A DNA stretch of 8,345 nt from Nitrospinota bacterium (GTDB lineage: Bacteria > UBA8248 > JACPRG01). Location: NCBI GenBank assembly GCA_030740135.1, contig JASLXW010000156.1, forward strand, positions 1 to 8,345, given 5' to 3'. This document shows positions 1 through 6,265 of this stretch, piece after piece; positions within the stretch are counted from its first letter, which is position 1, and each line of letters starts with the position of its first letter. A model generated the notes under the pieces. The model ran no database searches, was not told the origin of the DNA, and saw only the letters and a list, made by a program, of their open reading frames with translations. The position numbers and the translations under genes are program-made.

Positions 1-1
1 G

Positions 2-1471
2 CCCGTGATCGTCGAGCTGCGCCGCCGGGAGGAGTTCACCCAGGGCCGGTCCCGCCACGCCCAGGTCCTGCGGATGAAGACGGGCGCGATGAAGGACGGG
101 CGGCTGGTGGCGAACGAGCTGCGGGTGGTGGCCGACACGGGGGCCTACGGGGGCCACGCCATGACCGTTCAGGCCAACACCGGCGCGCACCCGCTGCCGC
201 TCTACCCGGCGGAGAACATCCGGTTCCACTGCGAGGTCGCCTACACCAACCTGCCGGCCGCCGGGGCCATGCGGGGGTACGGAACCCCGCAGGGGATCTT
301 CGCCGTCGAGCTCCAGATGGACGAGATGGCCGAGCGCCTGGGGATGGACCCGCTGGAATACCGGATGAAGACCTGCATCAAGAAAGACCAGGACGACCCC
401 ATCTCCCGGGTCCTTTCAGAAGGCAAGGCCGCCGCGCGGCGCATCCTGGACGACGGTCTGGAAGAGGCCATGCGCCGGGGCTCGGAGGCGTTCGGCTGGA
501 AGGGGTTCGGAAACGGGGGCCGGGGCGGGAAGGTCCGCCGGGGCGCCGGCATGGCGTGCGCCCTTCAGGGGAACGGCATCCCGGGGATCGACTGGGGCGC
601 GGTGACGATCAAGATCAACGACGACGGCTCGTACAACGTTCTCGCGGGGGAAGCGGACATCGGCGGCGGCGCGGACACCGTTCTGGCCCAGATGGTCGCC
701 GAGACCCTGGGCGTCGAGCTGGAGCAGGTCATCGTCTATTCCGGCGACACCGACCGGACGCCTTTCGACGTGGGGGCCTATGCGTCCAGCACGACCGTGG
801 TTTCCGGCGCGGCGGCCCTCAAGGCGGCGGAAGATGTGCGGGCGCAGGTGCTCGAAGCGGCGGCCGATCTCCTGGAGGCCCGCCCCGATGACCTCGCGAT
901 CGAGGGCGGCGAGGTCCGAACGGGCGCGGGTCGGGGCGTCTCCATGCGGGAAGTGGCGCTTCACGCCCTTTACGGGCAAATGCGCCAGATCGCGGCCACG
1001 GCGTCCTACGTCGCGCCGATGAGCTCGCCTCCGGCCTCGGCCCAGTTCGCCGAGGTGGAGGTGGACACGGAGACGGGCGTGGTGAAGGTTCTCCGGCTGG
1101 TCGCGGCCGTGGATTGCGGGGTGTGCATCCATCCCCTCCTGGCGGAAGGGCAGGTGGAGGGGGCCCTGCACATGGGGCTCGGCTACAGCCTCACGGAGGG
1201 GATCCGGTACGACGCGGGCGGGGCCCCCCTGAACGACACCCTGCTCGATTACAAGCTCCTGACGGCGAACGACATGCCGGAAATCGACGTCTTGATGGTG
1301 GAGCGCCCCAACGCGCACGGCCCCTTCGGGGCCAAGGCCGTGGCGGAGGTCCCCACGAATCCCCCCGCGCCGGCCATCGCCAACGCGATTTTTGACGCCA
1401 TCGGGGTCCGCATGCGCGACTTGCCCATCACGCCGGAGAAGATCCTGGCGGCGTTGGAGGCGGACGGATGA
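2..1471 (+). CDS. Xanthine dehydrogenase-family molybdopterin-binding large subunit, 5' truncated by window edge
   Basis: This is the C-terminal part (about 489 codons) of a molybdenum hydroxylase large subunit. These proteins usually have about 750-790 residues, so roughly 270 lie before the window. Counting from the GTG at 5, the sequence shows AMRGYG (residues 88-93), the conserved pterin-contacting motif; a glycine-rich GEADIGGGADT stretch (215-225) where most relatives have GQG; and GPFGAKAVAEVP near the end. In that last motif Glu448 is in the position of the catalytic base that activates the Mo-bound water. The family hydroxylates purines, nicotinate, aldehydes or aromatic acyl-CoAs using water, and passes electrons to 2Fe-2S and FAD partners. 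The substrate cannot be told from this fragment. The GTG at 5 is internal, not the true start. The stop overlaps an ATG (ATGA, 1468-1471), which suggests coupling to a following subunit, but that gene is not intact here. Confidence 0.93.
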   Translation, partial: PVIVELRRREEFTQGRSRHAQVLRMKTGAMKDGRLVANELRVVADTGAYGGHAMTVQANTGAHPLPLYPAENIRFHCEVAYTNLPAAGAMRGYGTPQGIFAVELQMDEMAERLGMDPLEYRMKTCIKKDQDDPISRVLSEGKAAARRILDDGLEEAMRRGSEAFGWKGFGNGGRGGKVRRGAGMACALQGNGIPGIDWGAVTIKINDDGSYNVLAGEADIGGGADTVLAQMVAETLGVELEQVIVYSGDTDRTPFDVGAYASSTTVVSGAAALKAAEDVRAQVLEAAADLLEARPDDLAIEGGEVRTGAGRGVSMREVALHALYGQMRQIAATASYVAPMSSPPASAQFAEVEVDTETGVVKVLRLVAAVDCGVCIHPLLAEGQVEGALHMGLGYSLTEGIRYDAGGAPLNDTLLDYKLLTANDMPEIDVLMVERPNAHGPFGAKAVAEVPTNPPAPAIANAIFDAIGVRMRDLPITPEKILAALEADG

Positions 1472-1575
1472 AATTGGAGCTCAACCTGGGTTGTTTCCAG
1501 GGAAGATCACGCACCGGATCGCCGGGGGGGGGGAGGGGGGGCTCGGTGCACGGGAAACTTCGAAATGTAGGGTGA
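1468..1575 (+). pseudogene. Truncated ORF coupled to the molybdopterin subunit, possibly the remnant start of a 2Fe-2S partner
   Basis: An ATG overlaps the stop of the large subunit in an ATGA arrangement and opens a 35-codon frame beginning MKLELNL. Many 2Fe-2S small subunits of molybdenum hydroxylases start in a similar way (a short beta strand after Met-Lys/Arg), and such a subunit is a usual operon partner. After about seven residues the frame becomes low-complexity Gly/Arg/Ser, encoded partly by long G runs, and ends at TGA. There is no cysteine cluster of the ferredoxin type. What is seen is the overlap and the abrupt loss of plausible protein. That this is a deleted partner gene is inference; it could equally be a chance start codon. 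Confidence 0.3.
1524..1541 (+). repeat. Interrupted poly-G tract (G10-A-G7)
   Basis: Ten G, one A and seven G in a row lie between the molybdopterin subunit and the convergent tenA. Tracts this long are slippage-prone in replication and in sequencing. This one lies in the short coupled frame, so an indel could have changed how that frame reads. Confidence 0.8.
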
Positions 1576-2170
1576 GCTTCAGTGCCGGACCACATCCCGG
1601 TCAGACCGGCCAGTCCTGTAGACGGTGCGCCGCGTCCCAGAACAGGAATTCGTACCGGCGGCTCTGGTGGAAATGCTCGACCATCTTCGCTTTCTCCAGC
1701 CTGGAAGCGTTTTGTCCCAGGGCGTCCACGAGCCGGAGTTGCTGGTTCACGAGTCCCCCGTACTCCTTCGAGGCATAAGTCGCGACCCATTCCCGATAAA
1801 CCGGGTCCGTCGGGGGCTTGCGGTTCAGGCGTTTTCCCACCTCCCGGTAAATCCAGTAGCAGGGCAGGACGGCCGCCACGGATTCGGCCAGGGTTCCGCT
1901 CCGGGTCACGGACAGGAGGTGGCGGGTGTAGGCTTCGGTCACCGGCCCCCTTTTCGCCGATTGCAGGCGCTTGCGGCTGAGACCGATTCGCCTGGCCAGG
2001 CCGCGGTGCAGCGCGTGCTCCACTTCGACGCATCCCGCCGCGTGCCGGGCGAACATTTGCAGGGTGTCCTGGGTGTGGGCCTTGCTTCCCGCCAGAAGCA
2101 GCGCCCGGGCGAAATCCTGGAGATAGAGGTAGTCCTGAACGATGAAGTACCGGAACTTCTCTTTCTCTAG

Positions 2171-2388
2171 CAGGTTGCGGAAAAACTCCGATGGGTTGGT
2201 GTTTTGGCCAAGATTTGGACCTTGCGCGCTGTCATTCCGAACGAGGTGAGGAATCGGCTCAAGCTCGAAACGCGTTGTTTTTGAATCAGTTGTATGAATG
2301 AGGCTGGCTCCGGTGGAGATTCATCGCCGCCCTCGGAATGACAGATTGGGGCATTTCAGACCCCTCAGAATCGTTTTTCCGCAACCTG
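2171..2388. mobile_element. Non-autonomous MITE-like element with 16-bp perfect terminal inverted repeats, inserted in tenA
   Basis: The left end CAGGTTGCGGAAAAAC (2171-2186) is the exact reverse complement of the right end (2373-2388). CTAG flanks both sides (2167-2170 and 2389-2392). Because CTAG is itself a palindrome, the boundary is ambiguous: either a 4-bp CTAG duplication, or a 2-bp TA duplication with 17-bp repeats. Either reading gives 222 bp of added sequence, and its removal restores tenA exactly. The element has no transposase and no credible ORF, so it would depend on an enzyme supplied in trans. Duplications of CTAG/YTAR type occur in the IS5 family and of TA in IS630/mariner relatives; which one applies here is inference. 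The interior contains a second, longer imperfect inverted repeat. Confidence 0.9.
2229..2344. repeat. Inner imperfect inverted repeat with CTGTCATTCCGA ends
   Basis: The arms at 2229-2255 and 2318-2344 match at 22 of 27 positions as inverted copies. The first 12 bases, CTGTCATTCCGA, are perfect. The left arm continues toward GAGGAATC. To my recollection this TCATTCCGA...GAGGAATC wording is typical of dispersed intergenic repeats in several bacterial lineages. The arms flank a loop of about 62 bp, so a transcript or single strand could fold into a long hairpin inside the larger element. It may be an integral part of the MITE or a second repeat nested in it; the sequence alone does not decide. 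Confidence 0.8.
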
Positions 2389-2618
2389 CTAGGGTCCCTT
2401 CCCCGACTTCGCGCAGGAAGGGGTGGCGGAAGATGGCCTCCCAGACCTTCTTGCTCCCTTTTCTCAGTGTTTCCCGGAATCTCGGTTGAGCCATCGGTCT
2501 GCCCCTCAAGTCGCGCGGCGGCGGGTGGTGAAAATCACGGAAAATTCGTTCAGGTCCATTCTAACAGAACACGAAGGAACAACCCCGGCGGGTTGACCGA
2601 ACCGGCCGACGGGCATCC

Positions 2619-2646
2619 TTCTCAAGAACGTTTCCCCGGATATAAT
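2619..2646 (+). promoter_or_regulatory. Predicted sigma-70 promoter for hisC
   Basis: A perfect -10 TATAAT lies at 2641-2646. A weak -35, TTCTCA, lies at 2619-2624 with a 16-bp spacer. Transcription would start near 2653, about 85 nt before the chosen hisC start. The divergent spacer 2495-2737 otherwise holds nothing I recognise; no attenuator-like histidine-rich leader peptide is visible. Confidence 0.5.
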
Positions 2647-2737
2647 GCCGATCCGATATGCCCGGTTGAGCCCGGAGTGCGGGTTCCCCGGTTTCTCCCC
2701 GTTCCGATCGGGGCGGGCGCATGGGAGGAATCACGGA

Positions 2738-3898
2738 ATGTCCCCGCCCGGACCCTCGTCGCCCGGGCCTTTGCCTTTGGAATCAGGAAAGATGGATGAC
2801 CCGGTGAGCCGGTTGTTGCGCCGCGGAATCGAAGACCTGGAGGACTACGTCCCCGGCCGGTCCGTCGAGGAGGTCCGGGCGGAGTTCGGCCTGGACGCGG
2901 TTGAGAAGATGGCGAGCAACGAGAACCCCCTGGGCCCCTCTCCCCTCGCCGTCGAGGCCGCCCGCAACGCCCTGGACGGATCTCACCTCTATCCGGACGG
3001 GAACGCCGGGGACCTCAAGTCCGCCCTGGCGGAGCGGTTCGGGCTGAGGCCGGAGAACTTCTTCGTCGGGAACGGGGCCGACGACGTCCTGCACAACCTG
3101 GCGCGCGCCTTCGTCAACGAGGGGGAGGAGTGCGTTATCCCGTCGCCCTCCTTTCATCCCTACACGACCGTGACGCGGGTCATGGGCGGGGTCCCGGTGT
3201 ACAGCCCCCTGCGGGACCATTCCATCGACTTGGGGGACGTCCGGTCGCGCGTGACGGACCGGACGAAGCTCGTTTTTCTCTGCAACCCCAACAACCCGAC
3301 GGGGACGCTCTTCTCGCGGACCGAGTTCGAGGACTTCCTGGGCGGCCTCCCCGAGACGGCCGTTGTGGTGCTGGACGAGGCATACGCGGATTTTGTCGAA
3401 GGGCGTCGGTCGCCGCCCCGGAGCGAGTCCTACATCGAGCGTGAGGGGGCGTGGATTGCGGGCGTTCGGACGTTCTCGAAGGTCTACGGACTGGCGGGTC
3501 TTCGCGTCGGGTGCGGGATCGGGCGCCCGGCGTTGATCCGCGCGCTTCACAAGACGAAGGACCCGTTCAACGTTTCCGGCCCCGCGCTGGCGGCGGCCCG
3601 GGCCGCCCTCGGAGACGAGGCGTTCCACCGGCGGTCGCTGAAGATGGTCCATGAGGGAAAGCGCCGGATTTACGCCGGACTCGAAAAGCTCGGGATCGAG
3701 TACGTTCCGACCGAGGCCAACTTCGTTTTCCTGCGGCTGGGGCCGGGGGCCTCCCGAATCGTCCGCGACCTGATGGCCGGCGGGGTCATCGTCCGGCCGT
3801 GCGCGTCTTTCGGCCTTTCGGAGCACATCCGCGTCACGGTGGGACCGGCCGGACAGAACGAGAAGTTCCTGACGCTGTTGGAGGGGGCGCTCGCTTGA
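2738..3898 (+). CDS. hisC: Histidinol-phosphate aminotransferase
   Basis: This is a fold-type I PLP-dependent aminotransferase that converts imidazole-acetol phosphate and glutamate to histidinol phosphate in histidine biosynthesis. The start at 2738 has a near-ideal GGGAGGA (2723-2729) at suitable spacing and gives 386 residues. A second ATG at 2792 would give 368, and the 18 extra residues are Pro/Ser-rich and non-conserved. In the long numbering the sequence shows ASNENPLGPS near 59-68, CNPNNPTG (182-189, with the PLP-contacting Asn), Asp213 and Tyr216 in DEAYADF, the Schiff-base Lys248 in FSKVYGLAGLRVG with Arg256, and the substrate-carboxylate Arg365 in IRVTVG. No other his genes are nearby, so a related role on aromatic amino acids is possible. 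The gene is a single cistron with its own promoter, and it converges on the amidohydrolase. Confidence 0.93.
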   Translation: MSPPGPSSPGPLPLESGKMDDPVSRLLRRGIEDLEDYVPGRSVEEVRAEFGLDAVEKMASNENPLGPSPLAVEAARNALDGSHLYPDGNAGDLKSALAERFGLRPENFFVGNGADDVLHNLARAFVNEGEECVIPSPSFHPYTTVTRVMGGVPVYSPLRDHSIDLGDVRSRVTDRTKLVFLCNPNNPTGTLFSRTEFEDFLGGLPETAVVVLDEAYADFVEGRRSPPRSESYIEREGAWIAGVRTFSKVYGLAGLRVGCGIGRPALIRALHKTKDPFNVSGPALAAARAALGDEAFHRRSLKMVHEGKRRIYAGLEKLGIEYVPTEANFVFLRLGPGASRIVRDLMAGGVIVRPCASFGLSEHIRVTVGPAGQNEKFLTLLEGALA

Positions 3899-3916
3899 AT
3901 TCATTTCGGGAGAGGA

Positions 3917-3925
3917 GGGGGGGGG
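3917..3925 (+). repeat. Poly-G tract (G9) between hisC and the amidohydrolase
   Basis: Nine consecutive G lie 18 nt past the hisC stop, in the 117-bp convergent spacer 3899-4015. The spacer contains no convincing intrinsic terminator for either gene; a weak GGTTTG/CGAACC pairing near 3962-3976 has no T run. The tract is probably neutral but is a likely site of length errors. Confidence 0.6.
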
Positions 3926-4015
3926 AAGGAAACGCCATCGAAATTTCATCATATCGGGTGCGGTTTGGGACGAACCCCGTCTAACCTGAATTTCCGCCAC
4001 CGGATTATCCGCCTG

Positions 4016-5365
4016 CTAGCGGCGAAGATACCCCCCCGATCCCTTCTTGGCCAAAACTCGACCGTCCGCGCAGGCCACCTTCCCGGCCTTGATCGTCATG
4101 ACCGGCCAGCCCTTGAGGCGCATGCCCTCGTAGACCGAGAAGTCCGACCAGTGGCCGAGGTCTTTCCACCGGGCGGTGCGCGTTTTCTTCAAGTCCACAA
4201 GAACGATGTCGGCGTCGCTTCCCAGGCGGAGCGTCCCCTTTCGGGGGAAATACCCGTGTGCCTTCGCGGGATTGGCCGTGACCTTGGCGACGACCTCTTC
4301 CAGGGGGAGGTTCCGCTTGTGGTGACCCTCGTGAAGCATCAGGGGCAGGAGCGTGCCGTAGCCCGGGAACCCGGTGATGGCGTCGCGCCAGTGATCGACC
4401 TTCTGCGCCCGCCGCCGAGGCAGGTTGTCCGTGCCGATCGTGTCGATCCTCCCCTCGATCAACCCTTTCCACAGGGCCTCCGGGTGGGATTTGTCCCGGA
4501 CGGGCGGGGCGATCTTGGCGAACATCCCCGCGCCGTGCGCTTCGGTCAGGTTCAGGTGATGGGGCGTGGTCTCGACGATGAGGTCCGGCATGAAAGACTT
4601 GAGGCGGGAGGCCGTCTCCAGGCCGTCCCGGGACGAGAGATGCACGACGTAGAGCCGCACGCCCGCGGCGGCCGCCAGATGCGCCGCGGTCTCGATGGCC
4701 AGGGCCTCCGCCAGGGGGGGATGGCTGGCGGTGTAACGCTTGAGGTTCGACCCCTTCCAGGAAAGCAGGCCCGCCACGCGCTCGGTGGCCTCATCGACCA
4801 GCGATCTCGTCTCGGCGTGCACGCAGGCCAGGCCCGCCCGGCCGAGCTTCGCGACCTGACGGAACCCCCGGAAGAGCAGGGCGTCGTCCATCGGCTTTCC
4901 GCCCGGCACGGACCACATGTAGAACTTGTACGAATAAATGCCCAATCGCTTCGCATACCGCGGGATGTTCCCGACTCGTTCCGCGTCGGAGATGTTCAGG
5001 GTGAAGAAGACATCGATGAACGCCGTCCGGCCGACCAGGGCGGCCAGGTCCGGGATGTCTTCCAGATAGTCCCCCGGCGTTCGGATGAACACCCCGATGG
5101 TCGTGACGCCGCCCTTCAGCGCGGCGCGGGTCTCGGTTTCGCACTCCCCGGCGAAGTCGTTGTTCAGCCCCATGTGGCCGTGGGGATCGATCAGCCCCGG
5201 CAGGACGTGGAGGCCGGAGGCGTCGATCCGCTTTCGGGCCGGGGGGAGGGCGCCTTCGTCGCCGATGGCGGCGATCTTCCCGTCCCGGATTGCCAGACCG
5301 GCCCGGACCACTCCCTTCCCGGGAAGGACGAGGGTTCCGCCGTCGATTCGGAGGTCCGCTTTCAT
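4016..5365 (-). CDS. Cyclic amidohydrolase, dihydroorotase/hydantoinase/allantoinase type
   Basis: This 449-residue member of the amidohydrolase superfamily has the TIM-barrel metal motifs in order. His62 and His64 are in DPHGHMG. Lys147 is in YSYKFYM, the candidate carboxylated bridging lysine. His183 is in VHAE and His242 in VHLSS. Next comes the TTPHHLNLTEAH segment, and Asp313 in GTDNLP. Relatives usually have TDH/SDH there, so Asn follows the catalytic Asp instead of His. The C terminus returns to the beta-sandwich (DADIVLVDL, YEGMRLKGWPV). Such enzymes open cyclic amides (dihydroorotate, hydantoins, dihydropyrimidines, allantoin); the exact substrate is not readable here. ATG 5365 was chosen because homology starts at once and the upstream gene ends 8 nt before it. 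The AGGAG at the end of that gene is rather distant (about 14 nt), so coupling is likely. It ends with TAG. Confidence 0.88.
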   Translation of the reverse strand: MKADLRIDGGTLVLPGKGVVRAGLAIRDGKIAAIGDEGALPPARKRIDASGLHVLPGLIDPHGHMGLNNDFAGECETETRAALKGGVTTIGVFIRTPGDYLEDIPDLAALVGRTAFIDVFFTLNISDAERVGNIPRYAKRLGIYSYKFYMWSVPGGKPMDDALLFRGFRQVAKLGRAGLACVHAETRSLVDEATERVAGLLSWKGSNLKRYTASHPPLAEALAIETAAHLAAAAGVRLYVVHLSSRDGLETASRLKSFMPDLIVETTPHHLNLTEAHGAGMFAKIAPPVRDKSHPEALWKGLIEGRIDTIGTDNLPRRRAQKVDHWRDAITGFPGYGTLLPLMLHEGHHKRNLPLEEVVAKVTANPAKAHGYFPRKGTLRLGSDADIVLVDLKKTRTARWKDLGHWSDFSVYEGMRLKGWPVMTIKAGKVACADGRVLAKKGSGGYLRR

Positions 5366-5373
5366 TCGGGCTT

Positions 5374-5607
5374 TCAGGACTCCTTGGAGCGCCGCGCCCA
5401 GAAGACCAGCGCGATGATGACGATGGGAATCAGGAGGATGCCCAGCGCGGCCCACAGGGCCTGGGTGGGCGTGGCCGTCACGAGGGGCCGGTCCATCTTG
5501 TCGAAGATGACGGAGGGGTCCGCCAGCTCGTGGTGCGCCGCGAGGTCGCCGGCGCCCGCGAGAAAGATCGCCGCGAGGGCCGCGAGACGGGCCGAGAGCG
5601 CCTTCAT
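5374..5607 (-). CDS. Small exported/membrane protein of unknown function
   Basis: This 77-residue protein has an N-terminal signal-like hydrophobic segment (about 5-19) ending near AGDLAAHH, a polar middle of about 25 residues, and one strong C-terminal membrane helix (about 51-70, ALWAALGILLIPIVIIALVFW) followed by RRSKES. The predicted form is a short periplasmic domain anchored by a C-terminal helix with its basic tail in the cytoplasm. I do not recognise the family. Its ATG overlaps the stop of the preceding small ORF (ATGA, 5604-5607). The amidohydrolase begins 8 nt after its own stop, so it is part of a co-translated cluster. The two His after the possible cleavage site could bind a metal, but that is speculation. 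Confidence 0.7.
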   Translation of the reverse strand: MKALSARLAALAAIFLAGAGDLAAHHELADPSVIFDKMDRPLVTATPTQALWAALGILLIPIVIIALVFWARRSKES

Positions 5608-5759
5608 CCCCGTTTCCCCCGGATCGTCCCCAACTCCTGGAGGAGCGCCCCGGTGGAGAGGATGTCGCCGCGCTTGCGGGCGACGTATTTGAAGCGGATG
5701 ATCCCCTTCTTGTCGACGATGAACCAGGAGCGCAGCGCCATCTCGCGCCGCGGATTCAT
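5604..5759 (-). pseudogene. 51-residue fragment resembling the C terminus of an AhpC/TSA peroxiredoxin
   Basis: This frame, starting MNPRREMALRSW, contains ALRSWFIVDKKGIIRFKYV, which closely resembles the strand-turn-strand near the end of peroxiredoxins (FVIDKDGIIRY...). A short tail like the family's last helix follows (ALLQELGTI). A full peroxiredoxin has about 150 residues, including a TxxC catalytic loop that is absent here. The open frame continues upstream of 5759, but there it is a shadow of the receiver gene with no peroxiredoxin similarity. The ATG overlaps the stop of the receiver gene, and the TGA overlaps the start of the 77-residue gene, both as ATGA. It is probably a remnant left by deletion and kept in frame by coupling; it could be a real micro-protein. 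Confidence 0.55.
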
Positions 5760-6157
5760 GGGGAGGATTCCGCCCCGGTCCGCGCCCCGTCGGCGCACGC
5801 GCGGAGCAGGTCGGGGAGGACCTGGACGAAGTCCGAACGGGGCATCGCCTGATCGGCGCCCGCGTCGTCCGCCGCCCGGAGTGTTTCCGCGTTGGTGTGC
5901 CGGCCGAATGCGACGACCCGCGCGCCTTGCAGCCCCTCGTCCGATTTGACGGCCCGGATGAGGGAGACGGGATCCCCTCCGACGGATTCCAGGTCCAGGA
6001 TGACGAGGGGGGGGGGCGGGCCGGCTTCCCGGGCCGCGGCCAGGACCCGGTCGCAATTGGGGAAGCACTTCATCGGAACCCCCAGCAGTTTCGCGGGGCC
6101 GGTGTTTTTGGCCGAGAAGAAGAGGTCGTTCACGCCGACCAGGACGGGGTTGGGCAT
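5756..6157 (-). CDS. Response-regulator receiver-like protein, degenerate, stand-alone
   Basis: This 133-residue single-domain protein has a CheY-like alternation of strands and helices. LVILDLE carries Asp55 at the phospho-acceptor position, VVAFGRH corresponds to strand 4, and MPRSDFVQVLPDLL to the strand 5/helix 5 region. It lacks the usual N-terminal acidic pair, since the first strand is followed by GVNDLFF. It has Arg where the conserved switch Lys is expected. It is therefore probably a pseudo-receiver acting by protein contacts rather than by ordinary phosphorylation. There is no output domain. The Pro run at 47-50 is encoded by a C10 tract (6007-6016). AGAGGG precedes the ATG at 9-nt spacing. 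It is first in a cluster with the peroxiredoxin fragment, the membrane protein and the amidohydrolase. Confidence 0.75.
   Translation of the reverse strand: MPNPVLVGVNDLFFSAKNTGPAKLLGVPMKCFPNCDRVLAAAREAGPPPPLVILDLESVGGDPVSLIRAVKSDEGLQGARVVAFGRHTNAETLRAADDAGADQAMPRSDFVQVLPDLLRACADGARTGAESSP
6007..6016 (+). repeat. Ten-base homopolymer inside the receiver-like gene
   Basis: Ten G on the plus strand (C10 in the coding strand) encode part of a Pro-Pro-Pro-Pro stretch just before LVILDLE. A one-base change would destroy the rest of the protein, so the run could act as a slippage switch or an assembly hazard. As given, the frame is intact across it. Confidence 0.7.
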
Positions 6158-6203
6158 TGCGTCAGGCCCTCTGAATCAAGCGATTCGTCTTTGGGTTCAA
6201 TGA

Positions 6204-6217
6204 GCGGATTCATCCGC
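6204..6217. promoter_or_regulatory. Perfect palindrome GCGGAT-TC-ATCCGC downstream of the predicted promoter
   Basis: The arms are six bases with a two-base centre, placed at about +13 to +26 of the predicted transcript. This is a usual location for a repressor operator. A second dyad, CGGGAT-G-ATCCCG, lies at 6266-6278 directly upstream of the -35. A third, GAATC-AAGC-GATTC, lies at 6173-6186 beside the ribosome binding site. No specific regulator is recognised. Confidence 0.3.
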
Positions 6218-6236
6218 GCGTTATTCGACCCTTTCA

Positions 6237-6265
6237 ATCATAGGCGACACAAACTGAATCCGCAA
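6237..6265 (-). promoter_or_regulatory. Predicted sigma-70 promoter for the receiver-amidohydrolase cluster
   Basis: On the minus strand, -35 TTGCGG (6260-6265) and -10 TATGAT (6237-6242) are separated by exactly 17 bp in the 180-bp spacer 6158-6337. Transcription would start near 6230, about 70 nt before the receiver ATG. The -35 matches consensus only at TTG, so confidence is moderate. Confidence 0.45.

Larger units (their letters stand above)
1601..2494 (-). pseudogene. tenA: TenA/thiaminase II (aminopyrimidine aminohydrolase), interrupted by a MITE-like insertion
   Basis: TenA hydrolyses the amino group of aminopyrimidines for thiamine salvage; some members cleave thiamine. The gene is in two pieces. 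The N-terminal piece starts at ATG 2494, preceded by GAGGGG, and reads MAQPRFRETL to GEGTL. The C-terminal piece reads EKEKFRYFIVQDYLYL to the stop at 1601-1603. Deleting 222 bp (the element plus one CTAG copy) joins them at codons CTA-GAG into one 223-residue protein, the normal TenA length. In reconstructed numbering the family's active-site residues are all present: Asp47 (QDYLY), Tyr115, Cys138 and Tyr142 (LPCYWIY), Tyr166 and Glu208 (YEFLFWD). The insertion keeps the frame but brings an in-frame TGA at 2321-2323, so translation yields a peptide of about 57 residues. An internal ATG at 2056 would give only residues 73-223, without Asp47. The intact catalytic residues suggest a recent disruption. 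Confidence 0.93.

Noticed and set aside
416..1318. Long antisense open frame opposite the molybdopterin subunit
   Set aside because: It is the GC-rich shadow of a well-conserved gene: Arg/His/Pro-heavy, with no family resemblance. Similar shadows at 2783-4000 (-) and 3965-5692 (+) were rejected for the same reason.
2593..2598. TTGACC as -35 for the hisC TATAAT
   Set aside because: The spacing to TATAAT is 42 bp, far from the 16-18 bp required.
2645..2737. Extended hisC start at ATG 2645
   Set aside because: This ATG overlaps the predicted -10 box, has no ribosome site and adds non-conserved sequence. ATG 2738 has GGGAGGA in front of it.
3955..3980. Intrinsic terminator between hisC and the amidohydrolase
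   Set aside because: Only a short imperfect stem with a wobble pair and no T tract on either strand.
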